From: Rivibacter subsaxonicus
GTDB taxonomy: Bacteria; Pseudomonadota; Gammaproteobacteria; Burkholderiales; Burkholderiaceae_C
Assembly: GCF_004217215.1 (NCBI RefSeq)
Contig: NZ_SHKP01000004.1
Span: 62,001-126,000, forward strand
Length of the DNA stretch: 64,000 nt
Direction of reading: 5' to 3'
The notes beneath the pieces are model-generated. The model was not told the origin of the DNA and did no database searches. It saw only the letters and a program-made list of their open reading frames with translations. Each line of letters starts with the position of its first letter. The stretch's first letter is position 1. Positions 54,442-63,748 of this stretch are shown here, one piece after another. The translations under genes and the position numbers were made by a program.

Positions 54442-55059
54442 ATGCAGAACCTGCTGCTGGCGGTGGACCGCTTTTCCACCTGGATCGGCAAGTTTTTTGC
54501 CTGGTCGGTGGTCGGCCTGACCCTCTTGATCAGCTGGGAGGTGTTCTCCCGCTATGCGCTGAACCAGCCGCACGGCTGGGTGCTGGACGCCCAGATCATG
54601 CTTTACGGCACCCTCTTCATGTTTGCCGGCGCCTACACGCTGAGCAAGGCCGGCCATGTGCGCGGCGACGTGCTCTACGGCTTCTTCAAGCCGCGCACCC
54701 AGGCGACCATCGACCTGGTGCTCTACATCCTGTTCTTTCTGCCCGGCATCGTGGCGATGACCTGGGCCGGATGGGCCTACTTCAACGACTCGCTGGCCAT
54801 CCGCGAGCAGACCTTCAACGCCGACCCGCTGCCGGTCTACCCGTTCAAGTTCGTGATTCCCTTCGCCGGCGCGGTGCTGCTGCTGCAGGGTCTGGTGGAG
54901 ATCGTGCGCTGCGTGATCTGCCTGCGTGAAGGCGAGTGGCCGTCGCGCGAGCAGGACGTCGAGGAAGTCGACGTCGACAAGCTCAAGGAGCTGATGCACG
55001 TGAAGGATGCAGACATCGAGGCGCTCGACAAGCTGGTGGTCAAGGAAGGCGGCAAGTGA
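54442..55059 (+). CDS. TRAP transporter small permease (DctQ family)
   Basis: 205 aa. Four transmembrane helices (about residues 20-40, 50-68, 93-115, 135-155) with the DctQ wording WEVFSRYALNQPHGW and KAGHVRGDVLYGFF. The tail after residue 160 is acidic and charged (REQDVEEVDVDKLKELM) and longer than in most DctQ. ATG 54442 has AGGA about 8 nt upstream. TGATG overlap with dctM. Confidence 0.92.
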   Translation: MQNLLLAVDRFSTWIGKFFAWSVVGLTLLISWEVFSRYALNQPHGWVLDAQIMLYGTLFMFAGAYTLSKAGHVRGDVLYGFFKPRTQATIDLVLYILFFLPGIVAMTWAGWAYFNDSLAIREQTFNADPLPVYPFKFVIPFAGAVLLLQGLVEIVRCVICLREGEWPSREQDVEEVDVDKLKELMHVKDADIEALDKLVVKEGGK

Positions 55060-57065
55060 TGAAGCTGCGCAAGGAACTGTGGTTCGGCTTCACGCTGATG
55101 GCCATCATCGTCGCCGCGGCGATGGGCATGGTGCTGAGCGTCGACACGATGACCAACGGCCACTACGGCCTGCTGATGCTGTCGCTGGTGGTGGTGGCCA
55201 TCATGCTCGGCTTCCCGACCGCCTTCACGCTGATGGGCATGGGCATGCTGTTCGCGTTCTTCGCCTACCACTCCGGCGGGCAGACCGCCCGCGGCGCGAT
55301 GACGCAGACGCTCGACCTGATGGTGCAGCGCACGTTCTCGGTGATGAGCAACGACGTGCTGATCTCGATCCCGCTGTTCGTCTTCATGGGCTACCTGGTC
55401 GAGCGCGCCAACCTGATCGAGAAGCTGTTCAGGAGCCTGCACCTGGCGCTGGCCCGCGTGCCGGGCTCGCTGGCGGTGGCCACGCTGGTGACCTGCGCGG
55501 TGTTCGCCACCGCGACCGGCATCGTCGGTGCGGTGGTCACGCTGATGGGCCTGCTGGCGCTGCCGCAGATGCTGCGCGGCGGCTACGACGTGCGCGTGTC
55601 GGCCGGCGCCATCACCGCTGGCGGCTGCCTGGGCATCCTGATCCCGCCCTCGGTGCTGCTGATCGTCTACGGCGCGACCGCCGGCGTGTCGGTGGTCAAG
55701 CTCTACGCCGGTGCCTTCTTCCCCGGCCTGATGCTGGCCGGCCTGTACATCGTCTACGTGATCCTCCTCGCCAAGATCAAGCCGGCGCTGATGCCGCCGC
55801 TGACGGCGGAGCAGCGCTTCGTGCCGCTGCCGCCGCCGCTGCAGCAGGCCGGCGCTACCGGCGAAGGCCGGGCGCTGCCCTGGCTGCTGGGCGCGCTCAA
55901 GGGCAAGCGCAACCAGGCCGTCAGCACGAGCTTCCTGCTGAAGCAGCTGTTCGTGACGCTGCTGCCGCTGATCCTGTTCACCGTCGTGTCGCTGTGGAGC
56001 TACCAGACCGTGACTCGCGTCACCGCAGTCGAGGACTTCTCCGAACTGCAGCAGATGGGCGCGGGCAGCGCGACCGAGGCGCAAGACGCAGGCGGCCTTC
56101 AGGCTCCGCCCGGCGACGGTGGCGGGCTACAGGAGCCACCAGCCGCCGGCGGGGTGCAGGAGCCGCCCGCCGCGGGTGGCTTGGCGGAGCCGCCGTCGGC
56201 CCCCGCCGAGGCCGGCAGCGAACCGGCCGCCGCTGCCGTGGCCGAGCCGCCTGGCGCCGTGGCCACGCCACCCGCCGGCGCGACCGACGGTGCCGCGGCC
56301 ACCACGCGGCCGGCTCCGCAGGGCTACTGGATCGGCCTGGCGGTCGGTGCGGTGGCGATGGTGGCCTATTACGCGCTGCTCAGCTTCAACCGGCTCGAAG
56401 TGTTCAAGATGCTGCTGTCGAGCTTCTTCCCGCTGCTGGTGCTGATCACCGCCGTGCTGGGCTCGATCGTCTTCGGTCTGGCGACGCCGACCGAGGCCGC
56501 CGCGGTCGGCGCACTGGGTGGCTTCCTGCTGGCCGCCGCCTACCGGCAGTTGAACCTGACGGTGGTCAAGGAGAGCGTCTTCCTCACCGCGAAGACGAGT
56601 GCGATGGTCTGCTGGCTGTTTGTCGGCTCGGCGATCTTCTCGGCCGCCTTCGCGCTGCTTGGCGGGCAGGAACTGGTCGAGAACTGGGTGCTGGGCATGA
56701 ACCTCAGCAAGACCCAGTTCCTGGTGCTCAGCCAGGTGATCATCTTCGTCCTCGGCTGGCCGCTGGAGTGGACCGAGATCATCGTGATCTTCATGCCGAT
56801 CTTCATTCCGCTGCTCGACAACTTCGGCGTCGACCCGCTGTTCTTCGGCCTGCTGGTGGCGCTGAACCTGCAGACCGCTTTCCTGAGCCCGCCGGTGGCG
56901 ATGGCGGCGTTCTACCTGAAGGGCGTGTCGCCGAAACACGTGACGCTGAACCAGATCTTTGCCGGCATGCTGCCCTTCATGGGCATCCAGGTCATCGCGA
57001 TCATCCTGCTGTACCAGTTCCCGGGCATCGGCCTGTGGCTGCCGCAGGTGCTCTACGGGCAATGA
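55059..57065 (+). CDS. TRAP transporter large permease (DctM family) with proline-rich insert
   Basis: Large membrane subunit of the TRAP transporter, 668 aa against about 430 for typical DctM. Core marks: GFPTAFTLMGMGMLFAFFAY, ATATGIVGAVVTLMGLLALP, AGGCLGILIPPSVLLIVYGA, LGSIVFGLATPTEAAAVGAL, and LNLQTAFLSPPVAMAAFYLK. The extra length is in the middle (about residues 255-440): an added hydrophobic segment, then an Ala/Gly/Pro-rich stretch (about residues 343-428) with tandem GGxQEPPAA-like units, then another helix. The insert is in frame and the rest is intact, so the protein is probably functional. Confidence 0.93.
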   Translation: MKLRKELWFGFTLMAIIVAAAMGMVLSVDTMTNGHYGLLMLSLVVVAIMLGFPTAFTLMGMGMLFAFFAYHSGGQTARGAMTQTLDLMVQRTFSVMSNDVLISIPLFVFMGYLVERANLIEKLFRSLHLALARVPGSLAVATLVTCAVFATATGIVGAVVTLMGLLALPQMLRGGYDVRVSAGAITAGGCLGILIPPSVLLIVYGATAGVSVVKLYAGAFFPGLMLAGLYIVYVILLAKIKPALMPPLTAEQRFVPLPPPLQQAGATGEGRALPWLLGALKGKRNQAVSTSFLLKQLFVTLLPLILFTVVSLWSYQTVTRVTAVEDFSELQQMGAGSATEAQDAGGLQAPPGDGGGLQEPPAAGGVQEPPAAGGLAEPPSAPAEAGSEPAAAAVAEPPGAVATPPAGATDGAAATTRPAPQGYWIGLAVGAVAMVAYYALLSFNRLEVFKMLLSSFFPLLVLITAVLGSIVFGLATPTEAAAVGALGGFLLAAAYRQLNLTVVKESVFLTAKTSAMVCWLFVGSAIFSAAFALLGGQELVENWVLGMNLSKTQFLVLSQVIIFVLGWPLEWTEIIVIFMPIFIPLLDNFGVDPLFFGLLVALNLQTAFLSPPVAMAAFYLKGVSPKHVTLNQIFAGMLPFMGIQVIAIILLYQFPGIGLWLPQVLYGQ

Positions 57066-57082
57066 GCGGTAGCTGCGGGTGA

Positions 57083-57110
57083 TTGACGCGTCCATCGCCG
57101 GCCGCAGAAT
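57083..57110 (+). promoter_or_regulatory. Promoter placing +1 on the dinB start codon
   Basis: -35 TTGACG (57083-57088) and -10 CAGAAT (57105-57110), 16 bp apart. The ATG at 57117 begins 7 nt after the -10, so the mRNA should start at the A of the ATG. Both hexamers are good matches, making this the best-supported leaderless case in the window. Confidence 0.6.
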
Positions 57111-57116
57111 CCGGCG

Positions 57117-57683
57117 ATGGACCTTTCCCGGCACCTGCGCATCGAGGCGCACGCCAACCGGCTTGCCAATCACCGCCTGCACGGCGCGATGGCGGCGCTC
57201 ACGCACGCGGAGCTTCATGCCGCGCGCACCAGCTTCTTCCCGAGCCTGATCGGGACGCTGAACCACATCCTCGAGGTCGACCAGTACTACGTCGGCGCGC
57301 TGCTTGGCGAGCCCGAGCTGGCCACGCACTGGGACCGGTTCAAGGCCGACGAGGAACTGGCGCCGCTGGCCGCGCGCCAGGCCGCCTGCGACGAACGCCT
57401 GATCGCGTTCTGCGACGCGCTCGATGGCGCGGGCTGCGAACGCGTCATCGAGCTGCCGCGCAGCCAGGGCCGGGTGCAGCGCGAACGCGCGGCCCATGTG
57501 CTGGCTCATCTGTTCATGCACCAGACCCATCATCGCGGCCAGGTGCATGCCATGCTGACCGGCACGGCCGTGGAGCCACCACAGCTCGACGAGTTCCTGA
57601 TGCCGAGCGAGGCCCATCTGCGCGTACCCGACATGGCCGCCCTGCGCTGGCGCGAGGCCGAGGTCTACGGCCCGACGGCCTGA
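57117..57683 (+). CDS. DinB-family protein
   Basis: 188 aa four-helix-bundle protein of the DinB/DfsB family, metal-dependent and related to mycothiol/bacillithiol transferases. The three metal-binding His are expected in GTLNHILEVDQYYVG and in FMHQTHHRGQVHAML. Target unknown; family members are often damage- or stress-induced. No Shine-Dalgarno before the ATG (see promoter at 57083). Confidence 0.88.
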   Translation: MDLSRHLRIEAHANRLANHRLHGAMAALTHAELHAARTSFFPSLIGTLNHILEVDQYYVGALLGEPELATHWDRFKADEELAPLAARQAACDERLIAFCDALDGAGCERVIELPRSQGRVQRERAAHVLAHLFMHQTHHRGQVHAMLTGTAVEPPQLDEFLMPSEAHLRVPDMAALRWREAEVYGPTA

Positions 57684-57698
57684 GTGCGCGCCGGCCTT

Positions 57699-57885
57699 TA
57701 GTGTCGTGAGTTGAAAGTTCGTCGATGAATCCAGCCGAGAAGCGGCCGCATCCGTCGTTGCGGTGCTCGCCGGGTGTCGAACCCGGCTCCGCGCCGCGCC
57801 TAGGCTGCGGCCGTTTTCGGCGGGATTCGGAACCGTTCTGCAGTCGCTGCCAAGCTGTTCAACGAACCTCCAACTCACGACACTA
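57699..57885. mobile_element. MITE-like element with 23-bp imperfect terminal inverted repeats
   Basis: The left end (57699-57721) TAGTGTCGTGAGTTGAAAG and so on matches the reverse complement of the right end (57863-57885) at 21 of 23 positions. A second internal inverted repeat pairs 57727-57750 with 57806-57828 at about 21 positions, so most of the 187 bp can fold back. Both ends carry TA, compatible with the TA target duplication of IS630/mariner-type elements. No open reading frame inside. It sits in the dinB-liuB spacer with its right end 6 bp from the liu operator. Confidence 0.65.
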
Positions 57886-57891
57886 GAATTG

Positions 57892-57911
57892 ACGTTTACG
57901 TCAACGTCAAC
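57892..57911. promoter_or_regulatory. LiuR-type operator in front of liuB
   Basis: acgtttacgtcaacgtcaac, identical over 20 bp to the sequence before the MerR-type regulator at 42287-42306. It overlaps a -35-like TTGACG (57889-57894) and is 30 bp before the liuB start. Expected binding site of the LiuR-like protein; inferred. Confidence 0.7.
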
Positions 57912-57941
57912 CAGAACAACGAATCGCCGCGAGGAGACCCG

Positions 57942-59564
57942 ATGCCCATTCTCGAATCCAAGCTCAACCCGCGCGGCGACGACTTCAAGGCCAACGCGGC
58001 CGCGATGCGGGCGCTGGTCGACGACCTCAATACCAAGCTCGCGCAGATCGCGCAGGGCGGCGGCGAGGCGGCGCGCGCCAAGCACGCGGCGCGCGGCAAG
58101 CTGCTGCCGCGCGACCGCGTCGAGGGCCTGCTCGATCCCGGCACGCCCTTCCTCGAGATCGCGCCGCTGGCGGCCTTCGATGTCTACAAGGACCGCGACG
58201 GCAGCGATGCCGCGCCCTGCGCCGGCGTGGTCGCCGGCATCGGCCGCGTCGCCGGGGTCGATTGCGTGATCGTCTGCAACGACGCCACCGTCAAGGGCGG
58301 CACCTACTTTCCGCTGACGGTGAAGAAGCACCTGCGGGCGCAGGAGATCGCGCAGCAGAACCGGCTGCCCTGCATCTACCTGGTCGACAGCGGCGGTGCC
58401 AACCTGCCCAACCAGGACGAGGTGTTCCCGGACCGCGATCACTTCGGCCGCATCTTCTACAACCAGGCGCAGATGAGCGCGCAGGGCATTCCGCAGGTGG
58501 CGGTGGTGATGGGCTCGTGCACCGCCGGCGGCGCCTACGTGCCGGCGATGAGCGACGAGACCATCATCGTCGACAAGCAGGGCACCATTTTCCTCGGCGG
58601 CCCGCCGCTGGTGAAGGCCGCGACCGGCGAGGTCGTCAGCGCCGAGGACCTCGGCGGCGGCGACGTCCACACGCGCCTGTCGGGCGTGGCCGACCACCTG
58701 GCGCGCAACGACACCCACGCGCTGGCGATCGCGCGCCAGATCGTCGGCCACCTCAACTGGCAGAAGAACGTGCCGGTGGTGCTGCGCGAACCGGTGTCGC
58801 CGAAGCTCGCACCCGAGGAGCTCTACGGCGTGATCCCGACCGACACCCGCAAGCCCTTCGACGTGCGCGAGGTGATCAGCCGCATCGTCGACGGCTCCGA
58901 GTTCGACGAGTTCAAGGCACGCTACGGCGCCACGCTGGTGTGCGGCTTCGCCCACATCGAGGGCATGCCGGTCGGCATCGTCGCCAACAACGGCATCCTG
59001 TTCTCGGAGAGCGCCAACAAGGGCGCGCACTTCATCGAGCTGTGCTGCCAGCGCAAGGTGCCGCTGGTCTTTTTGCAGAACATCACCGGCTTCATGGTCG
59101 GTCGCAAGGTCGAGAACGAGGGCATCGCGCGCGCCGGCGCCAAGATGGTGACGGCCGTGGCCTGTGCCAACGTGCCCAAGTTCACCGTCATCATCGGCGG
59201 CAGCTTCGGCGCCGGCAACTACGGCATGTGCGGCCGCGCCTACTCGCCGCGCTTCCTCTGGATGTGGCCCAACGCGCGCATCAGCGTGATGGGCGGCGAG
59301 CAGGCCGCCAGCGTGCTGGCCACCGTCAGGCGCGACGGCATCGAGGCCAAGGGCGGCGCCTGGAGCGCCGACGAGGAAGAGGCTTTCAAGAAGCCGATCC
59401 GCGACCAGTACGAGGTGCAGGGGCATCCGTACTTCGCCAGCGCGCGGCTGTGGGACGACGGCGTGATCGACCCGGCCGACACCCGGCGCGTGCTGGCGCT
59501 CGGCCTGTCCGCCAGCCTCAACGCGCCGATCCCGGACGCGAAGTTCGGCGTGTTCCGGATGTGA
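57942..59564 (+). CDS. liuB: Methylcrotonyl-CoA carboxylase, carboxyltransferase (beta) subunit
   Basis: Transfers CO2 from carboxybiotin to 3-methylcrotonyl-CoA in leucine breakdown. 540 aa with the two crotonase-like carboxyltransferase halves: [32 protein letters not shown]-type [60 protein letters not shown] and [20 protein letters not shown]. Start is preceded by GAGGAGA. First gene of liuB-liuC-(DUF4126)-liuD, controlled by the operator just upstream. Confidence 0.95.
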   Translation: MPILESKLNPRGDDFKANAAAMRALVDDLNTKLAQIAQGGGEAARAKHAARGKLLPRDRVEGLLDPGTPFLEIAPLAAFDVYKDRDGSDAAPCAGVVAGIGRVAGVDCVIVCNDATVKGGTYFPLTVKKHLRAQEIAQQNRLPCIYLVDSGGANLPNQDEVFPDRDHFGRIFYNQAQMSAQGIPQVAVVMGSCTAGGAYVPAMSDETIIVDKQGTIFLGGPPLVKAATGEVVSAEDLGGGDVHTRLSGVADHLARNDTHALAIARQIVGHLNWQKNVPVVLREPVSPKLAPEELYGVIPTDTRKPFDVREVISRIVDGSEFDEFKARYGATLVCGFAHIEGMPVGIVANNGILFSESANKGAHFIELCCQRKVPLVFLQNITGFMVGRKVENEGIARAGAKMVTAVACANVPKFTVIIGGSFGAGNYGMCGRAYSPRFLWMWPNARISVMGGEQAASVLATVRRDGIEAKGGAWSADEEEAFKKPIRDQYEVQGHPYFASARLWDDGVIDPADTRRVLALGLSASLNAPIPDAKFGVFRM

Positions 59565-59577
59565 TGAAGGAGGCCCG

Positions 59578-60360
59578 ATGACCAAGCTGATCAAGGTCGA
59601 GGTGGCGGGTCCGGTGGCCCGGGTCACGCTCGACCGGCCCGAGGTTCGCAACGCCTTCAACGATGAACTGATCATCGAGCTGACCGGTGCCTTTCGCGCG
59701 CTCGGCAACGACGCGGCGGTGCGCGTGGTGGTGCTGGCGGCCAACGGCGTGGCCTTCTGCGCCGGCGCCGACCTCAACTGGATGCGGCGCATGGCCGACT
59801 ACACGCGCGAGCAGAACCTGGCCGACGCCGCCGCGCTGGCCGAGATGCTGCGCACCATCGCCGCCTGCCCGAAGCCGGTGGTCGCTCGGGTCCAGGGCGA
59901 CTGCTACGCCGGCGGCCTGGGGCTGGTGGCGGCCTGCGACATGGCGGTCGCCGCCGAGGGCGCGAACTTCTGCCTCAGCGAGGTCAAGCTCGGCCTGGTG
60001 CCGGCGACGATCAGCCCCTACGTGGTGCGGGCGCTGGGCGCGCGCGCAGCGCAGCGCTACATGCTCACGGCCGAGCGCTTCGATGCCGCCAGCGCGCAGC
60101 GGCTCGGCTTCGTGCAGGAGGTGGTGCCGGCCGCGCAGATCGACAGCACGCTGCAGGCCTTGGTCGATGCGCTTCTGGCGGCGAGCCCGCAGGCGCTGGC
60201 GCAATGCAAGCGCCTGCTCGACGAGGTCATCGACCGTCCGCTCGACGAGGCGCTGATCGTGCGTACCGTCGAGCACATCGCCGACGCCCGCGCCTCGGAC
60301 GACGGCAAGCACGGCGTGCAGAGCTTCCTCGCCAAGAGCAAGCCGCGCTGGATCGGCTGA
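59578..60360 (+). CDS. liuC: Methylglutaconyl-CoA hydratase (enoyl-CoA hydratase family)
   Basis: Hydrates 3-methylglutaconyl-CoA to HMG-CoA. 260 aa crotonase-fold protein: VTLDRPEVRNAFNDELIIEL, AFCAGADLNWMRRM (oxyanion turn), GDCYAGGLGLVAACDMAVAA, and the AUH/LiuC wording LSEVKLGLVPATISPYVVRA with the catalytic Glu. It lies 13 bp after liuB. Confidence 0.92.
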   Translation: MTKLIKVEVAGPVARVTLDRPEVRNAFNDELIIELTGAFRALGNDAAVRVVVLAANGVAFCAGADLNWMRRMADYTREQNLADAAALAEMLRTIAACPKPVVARVQGDCYAGGLGLVAACDMAVAAEGANFCLSEVKLGLVPATISPYVVRALGARAAQRYMLTAERFDAASAQRLGFVQEVVPAAQIDSTLQALVDALLAASPQALAQCKRLLDEVIDRPLDEALIVRTVEHIADARASDDGKHGVQSFLAKSKPRWIG

Positions 60361-60369
60361 ACATGTGTG

Positions 60370-60442
60370 CCCCCACGCTTGCCGCTACGCGACTGCGCTC
60401 CCCCCCTGGGGGGCGCAGCCGGCCTTGGGGCGGCCCGGCGGC
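60370..60442 (+). repeat. GC-rich palindromic spacer repeat inside the liu operon
   Basis: CCCCCACGCT, then a palindromic core GCGCTCCCCCCCTGGGGGGC, then GGCCTTGGGGCGGCCCGGCGG. This is the clearest copy of the family seen at 20536 and 25964. It lies between liuC and the DUF4126 gene, both on the plus strand. Confidence 0.75.
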
Positions 60443-60452
60443 CGTCTGAGCC

Positions 60453-61121
60453 ATGGACTTCGATAGCGCCAAGCCGGTGCTCGATGCGCTCGCCGCGCCC
60501 GTGCAGGGGCTCGACACGGCGCAACTCGTCGCGCTCGCCGCCGCGCTCGGCTTTGCCAGCGGCATCCGGCTCTACGCGGTACTGCTCATCACCGGTCTCG
60601 CCGGCTACGCCGGCTGGGTCGATCTGCCGGCCGGCCTGCACCTGCTGCAGCACCCGGCCTTCCTCGCGGTCAGCGCGCTGCTGATGGGCGTCGAGTTCTT
60701 CGCCGACAAGATCCCGCTCGTCGACTCGGCCTGGGACGCGGTCCACACCTTCATCCGCATCCCGGCCGGCGCCGCGCTGGCGGCGGCGGTGTTCGGCGCC
60801 GACCAGGCCACCTTCGCCGCCATCGCCGCGCTGGTCGGTGGCACGCTGGCGGCCACAAGCCATGCCGCCAAGGCGACGACGCGGGCGGCGGCGAATACCT
60901 CGCCCGAGCCCTTCTCCAACGTCGCGCTGTCGCTGGCCGGTGACATGGCGGTGCCGGCGCTGCTGTGGCTGGCGGTCGAGCATCCGGTCTGGTTCTTCAT
61001 CGCGCTGGCCATCGCGCTGGTGGTGGCGATCGTGCTGATCCGCCTGTTGTGGAAGTTCCTGCGTGCGGTGGTCAACCGCATCGAGCACCTGTTCACCGGC
61101 GACCTGAGCCACGGGAGTTGA
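60453..61121 (+). CDS. DUF4126 membrane protein
   Basis: 222 aa with about five hydrophobic segments. The family wording is FASGIRLYAVLLITGLAGYA, FFADKIPLVDSAWDAVHTFI and a Gly/Ala-rich middle (ALVGGTLAATSHAAKATTRA) with a final TM pair. Function unknown. It separates liuC from liuD and overlaps the liuD frame by one base (TGATG), so it is part of the operon; a transport or membrane role for pathway intermediates is only a guess. Confidence 0.82.
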   Translation: MDFDSAKPVLDALAAPVQGLDTAQLVALAAALGFASGIRLYAVLLITGLAGYAGWVDLPAGLHLLQHPAFLAVSALLMGVEFFADKIPLVDSAWDAVHTFIRIPAGAALAAAVFGADQATFAAIAALVGGTLAATSHAAKATTRAAANTSPEPFSNVALSLAGDMAVPALLWLAVEHPVWFFIALAIALVVAIVLIRLLWKFLRAVVNRIEHLFTGDLSHGS

Positions 61122-61126
61122 TGACA

Positions 61127-63151
<2,025 letters not shown>

Positions 63152-63180
63152 TGCCGCGGCGGGAGTGCGTCGCTTCTGCT

Positions 63181-63594
63181 CTAGAAGCGCGTCTGCATCA
63201 CCATCCGCGCCGGATTGCCGGCGTGGAGTTCTTCGGCCTCGACGGCCGGAGGCAGCGAATCGGTGTCATCGTCCCAGCCCGACAGCGGCTTGCTGAAGCC
63301 GAAGCCGCTGCCCAGCGCGGCCCAGCCGCGCGAGGAGGAGGGTGCCGCGCCGGCCACCGGCGTGCTGGCGGCCAAGGTGCGCAGGCGCGCCTTGTCCTCG
63401 ATGCGGGTCTCGGCCTCGAACTGCGCGGCAAGCGTGAGCAGTTCGGAGCTCGCCAGGCCCTTGCAGGCACAGAGCACCTCGGCCGCCTCGGCGCGATGGC
63501 GCAGCATGCGCGACACGTCGACCGCGACCCCCAGCTCGCGCTGGAGCACGATGCGGATGCGGTTGGCGATGCGAAGGCGACGGGTGCTGTCCAT
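63181..63594 (-). CDS. Hypothetical protein, 137 aa
   Basis: Not recognised. Helical N-terminal half rich in Arg/Ala/Glu (RLRIANRIRIVLQRELGVAV, DVSRMLRHRAEAAEVLCACK), with two Cys spaced C-x-C in LCACKG, and a disordered Gly/Ser/Pro-rich second half. No signal peptide or membrane helix. It is on the minus strand between liuD and liuE, so it is outside the operon. Start at 63594 is supported by GAGGA about 9 nt upstream. Confidence 0.65.
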   Translation of the reverse strand: MDSTRRLRIANRIRIVLQRELGVAVDVSRMLRHRAEAAEVLCACKGLASSELLTLAAQFEAETRIEDKARLRTLAASTPVAGAAPSSSRGWAALGSGFGFSKPLSGWDDDTDSLPPAVEAEELHAGNPARMVMQTRF

Positions 63595-63631
63595 GGGCTG
63601 AATCCTCGCCGCCAGCCTACGCCGTTGCCAT

Positions 63632-63680
63632 CCCTCCGCAGAGGGTGAAAGTGCGCGTGGCCCCTTGCGCCGTGGGGTTC
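63632..63680. repeat. Palindromic spacer sequence upstream of liuE
   Basis: CCCTCCGCAGAGGG (63632-63645) and GCCCCTTGCGCCGTGGGG (about 63660-63677) resemble the block order of the 18267-18331 repeat. It fills much of the 154-bp gap before liuE. No copy of the 20-bp liu operator is present here. Confidence 0.35.
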
Positions 63681-63748
63681 CGGACGCACGCGCATCATCG
63701 CAGCGTGAAGCAGTGCACACGGCGCCAAAACGAGGCAACAGAGAAATC

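Noticed and set aside
56127-59792. 1221-codon minus-strand open frame spanning dctM, dinB and liuB
   Set aside because: It crosses several real genes and the MITE-like element; no start signal or domain, only absence of stops in high-GC DNA.
63595-63748. A third liu operator before liuE
   Set aside because: The spacer was read for the 20-mer and for its ACGTTTACG core; neither is present, so liuE regulation by the same site is not supported here.
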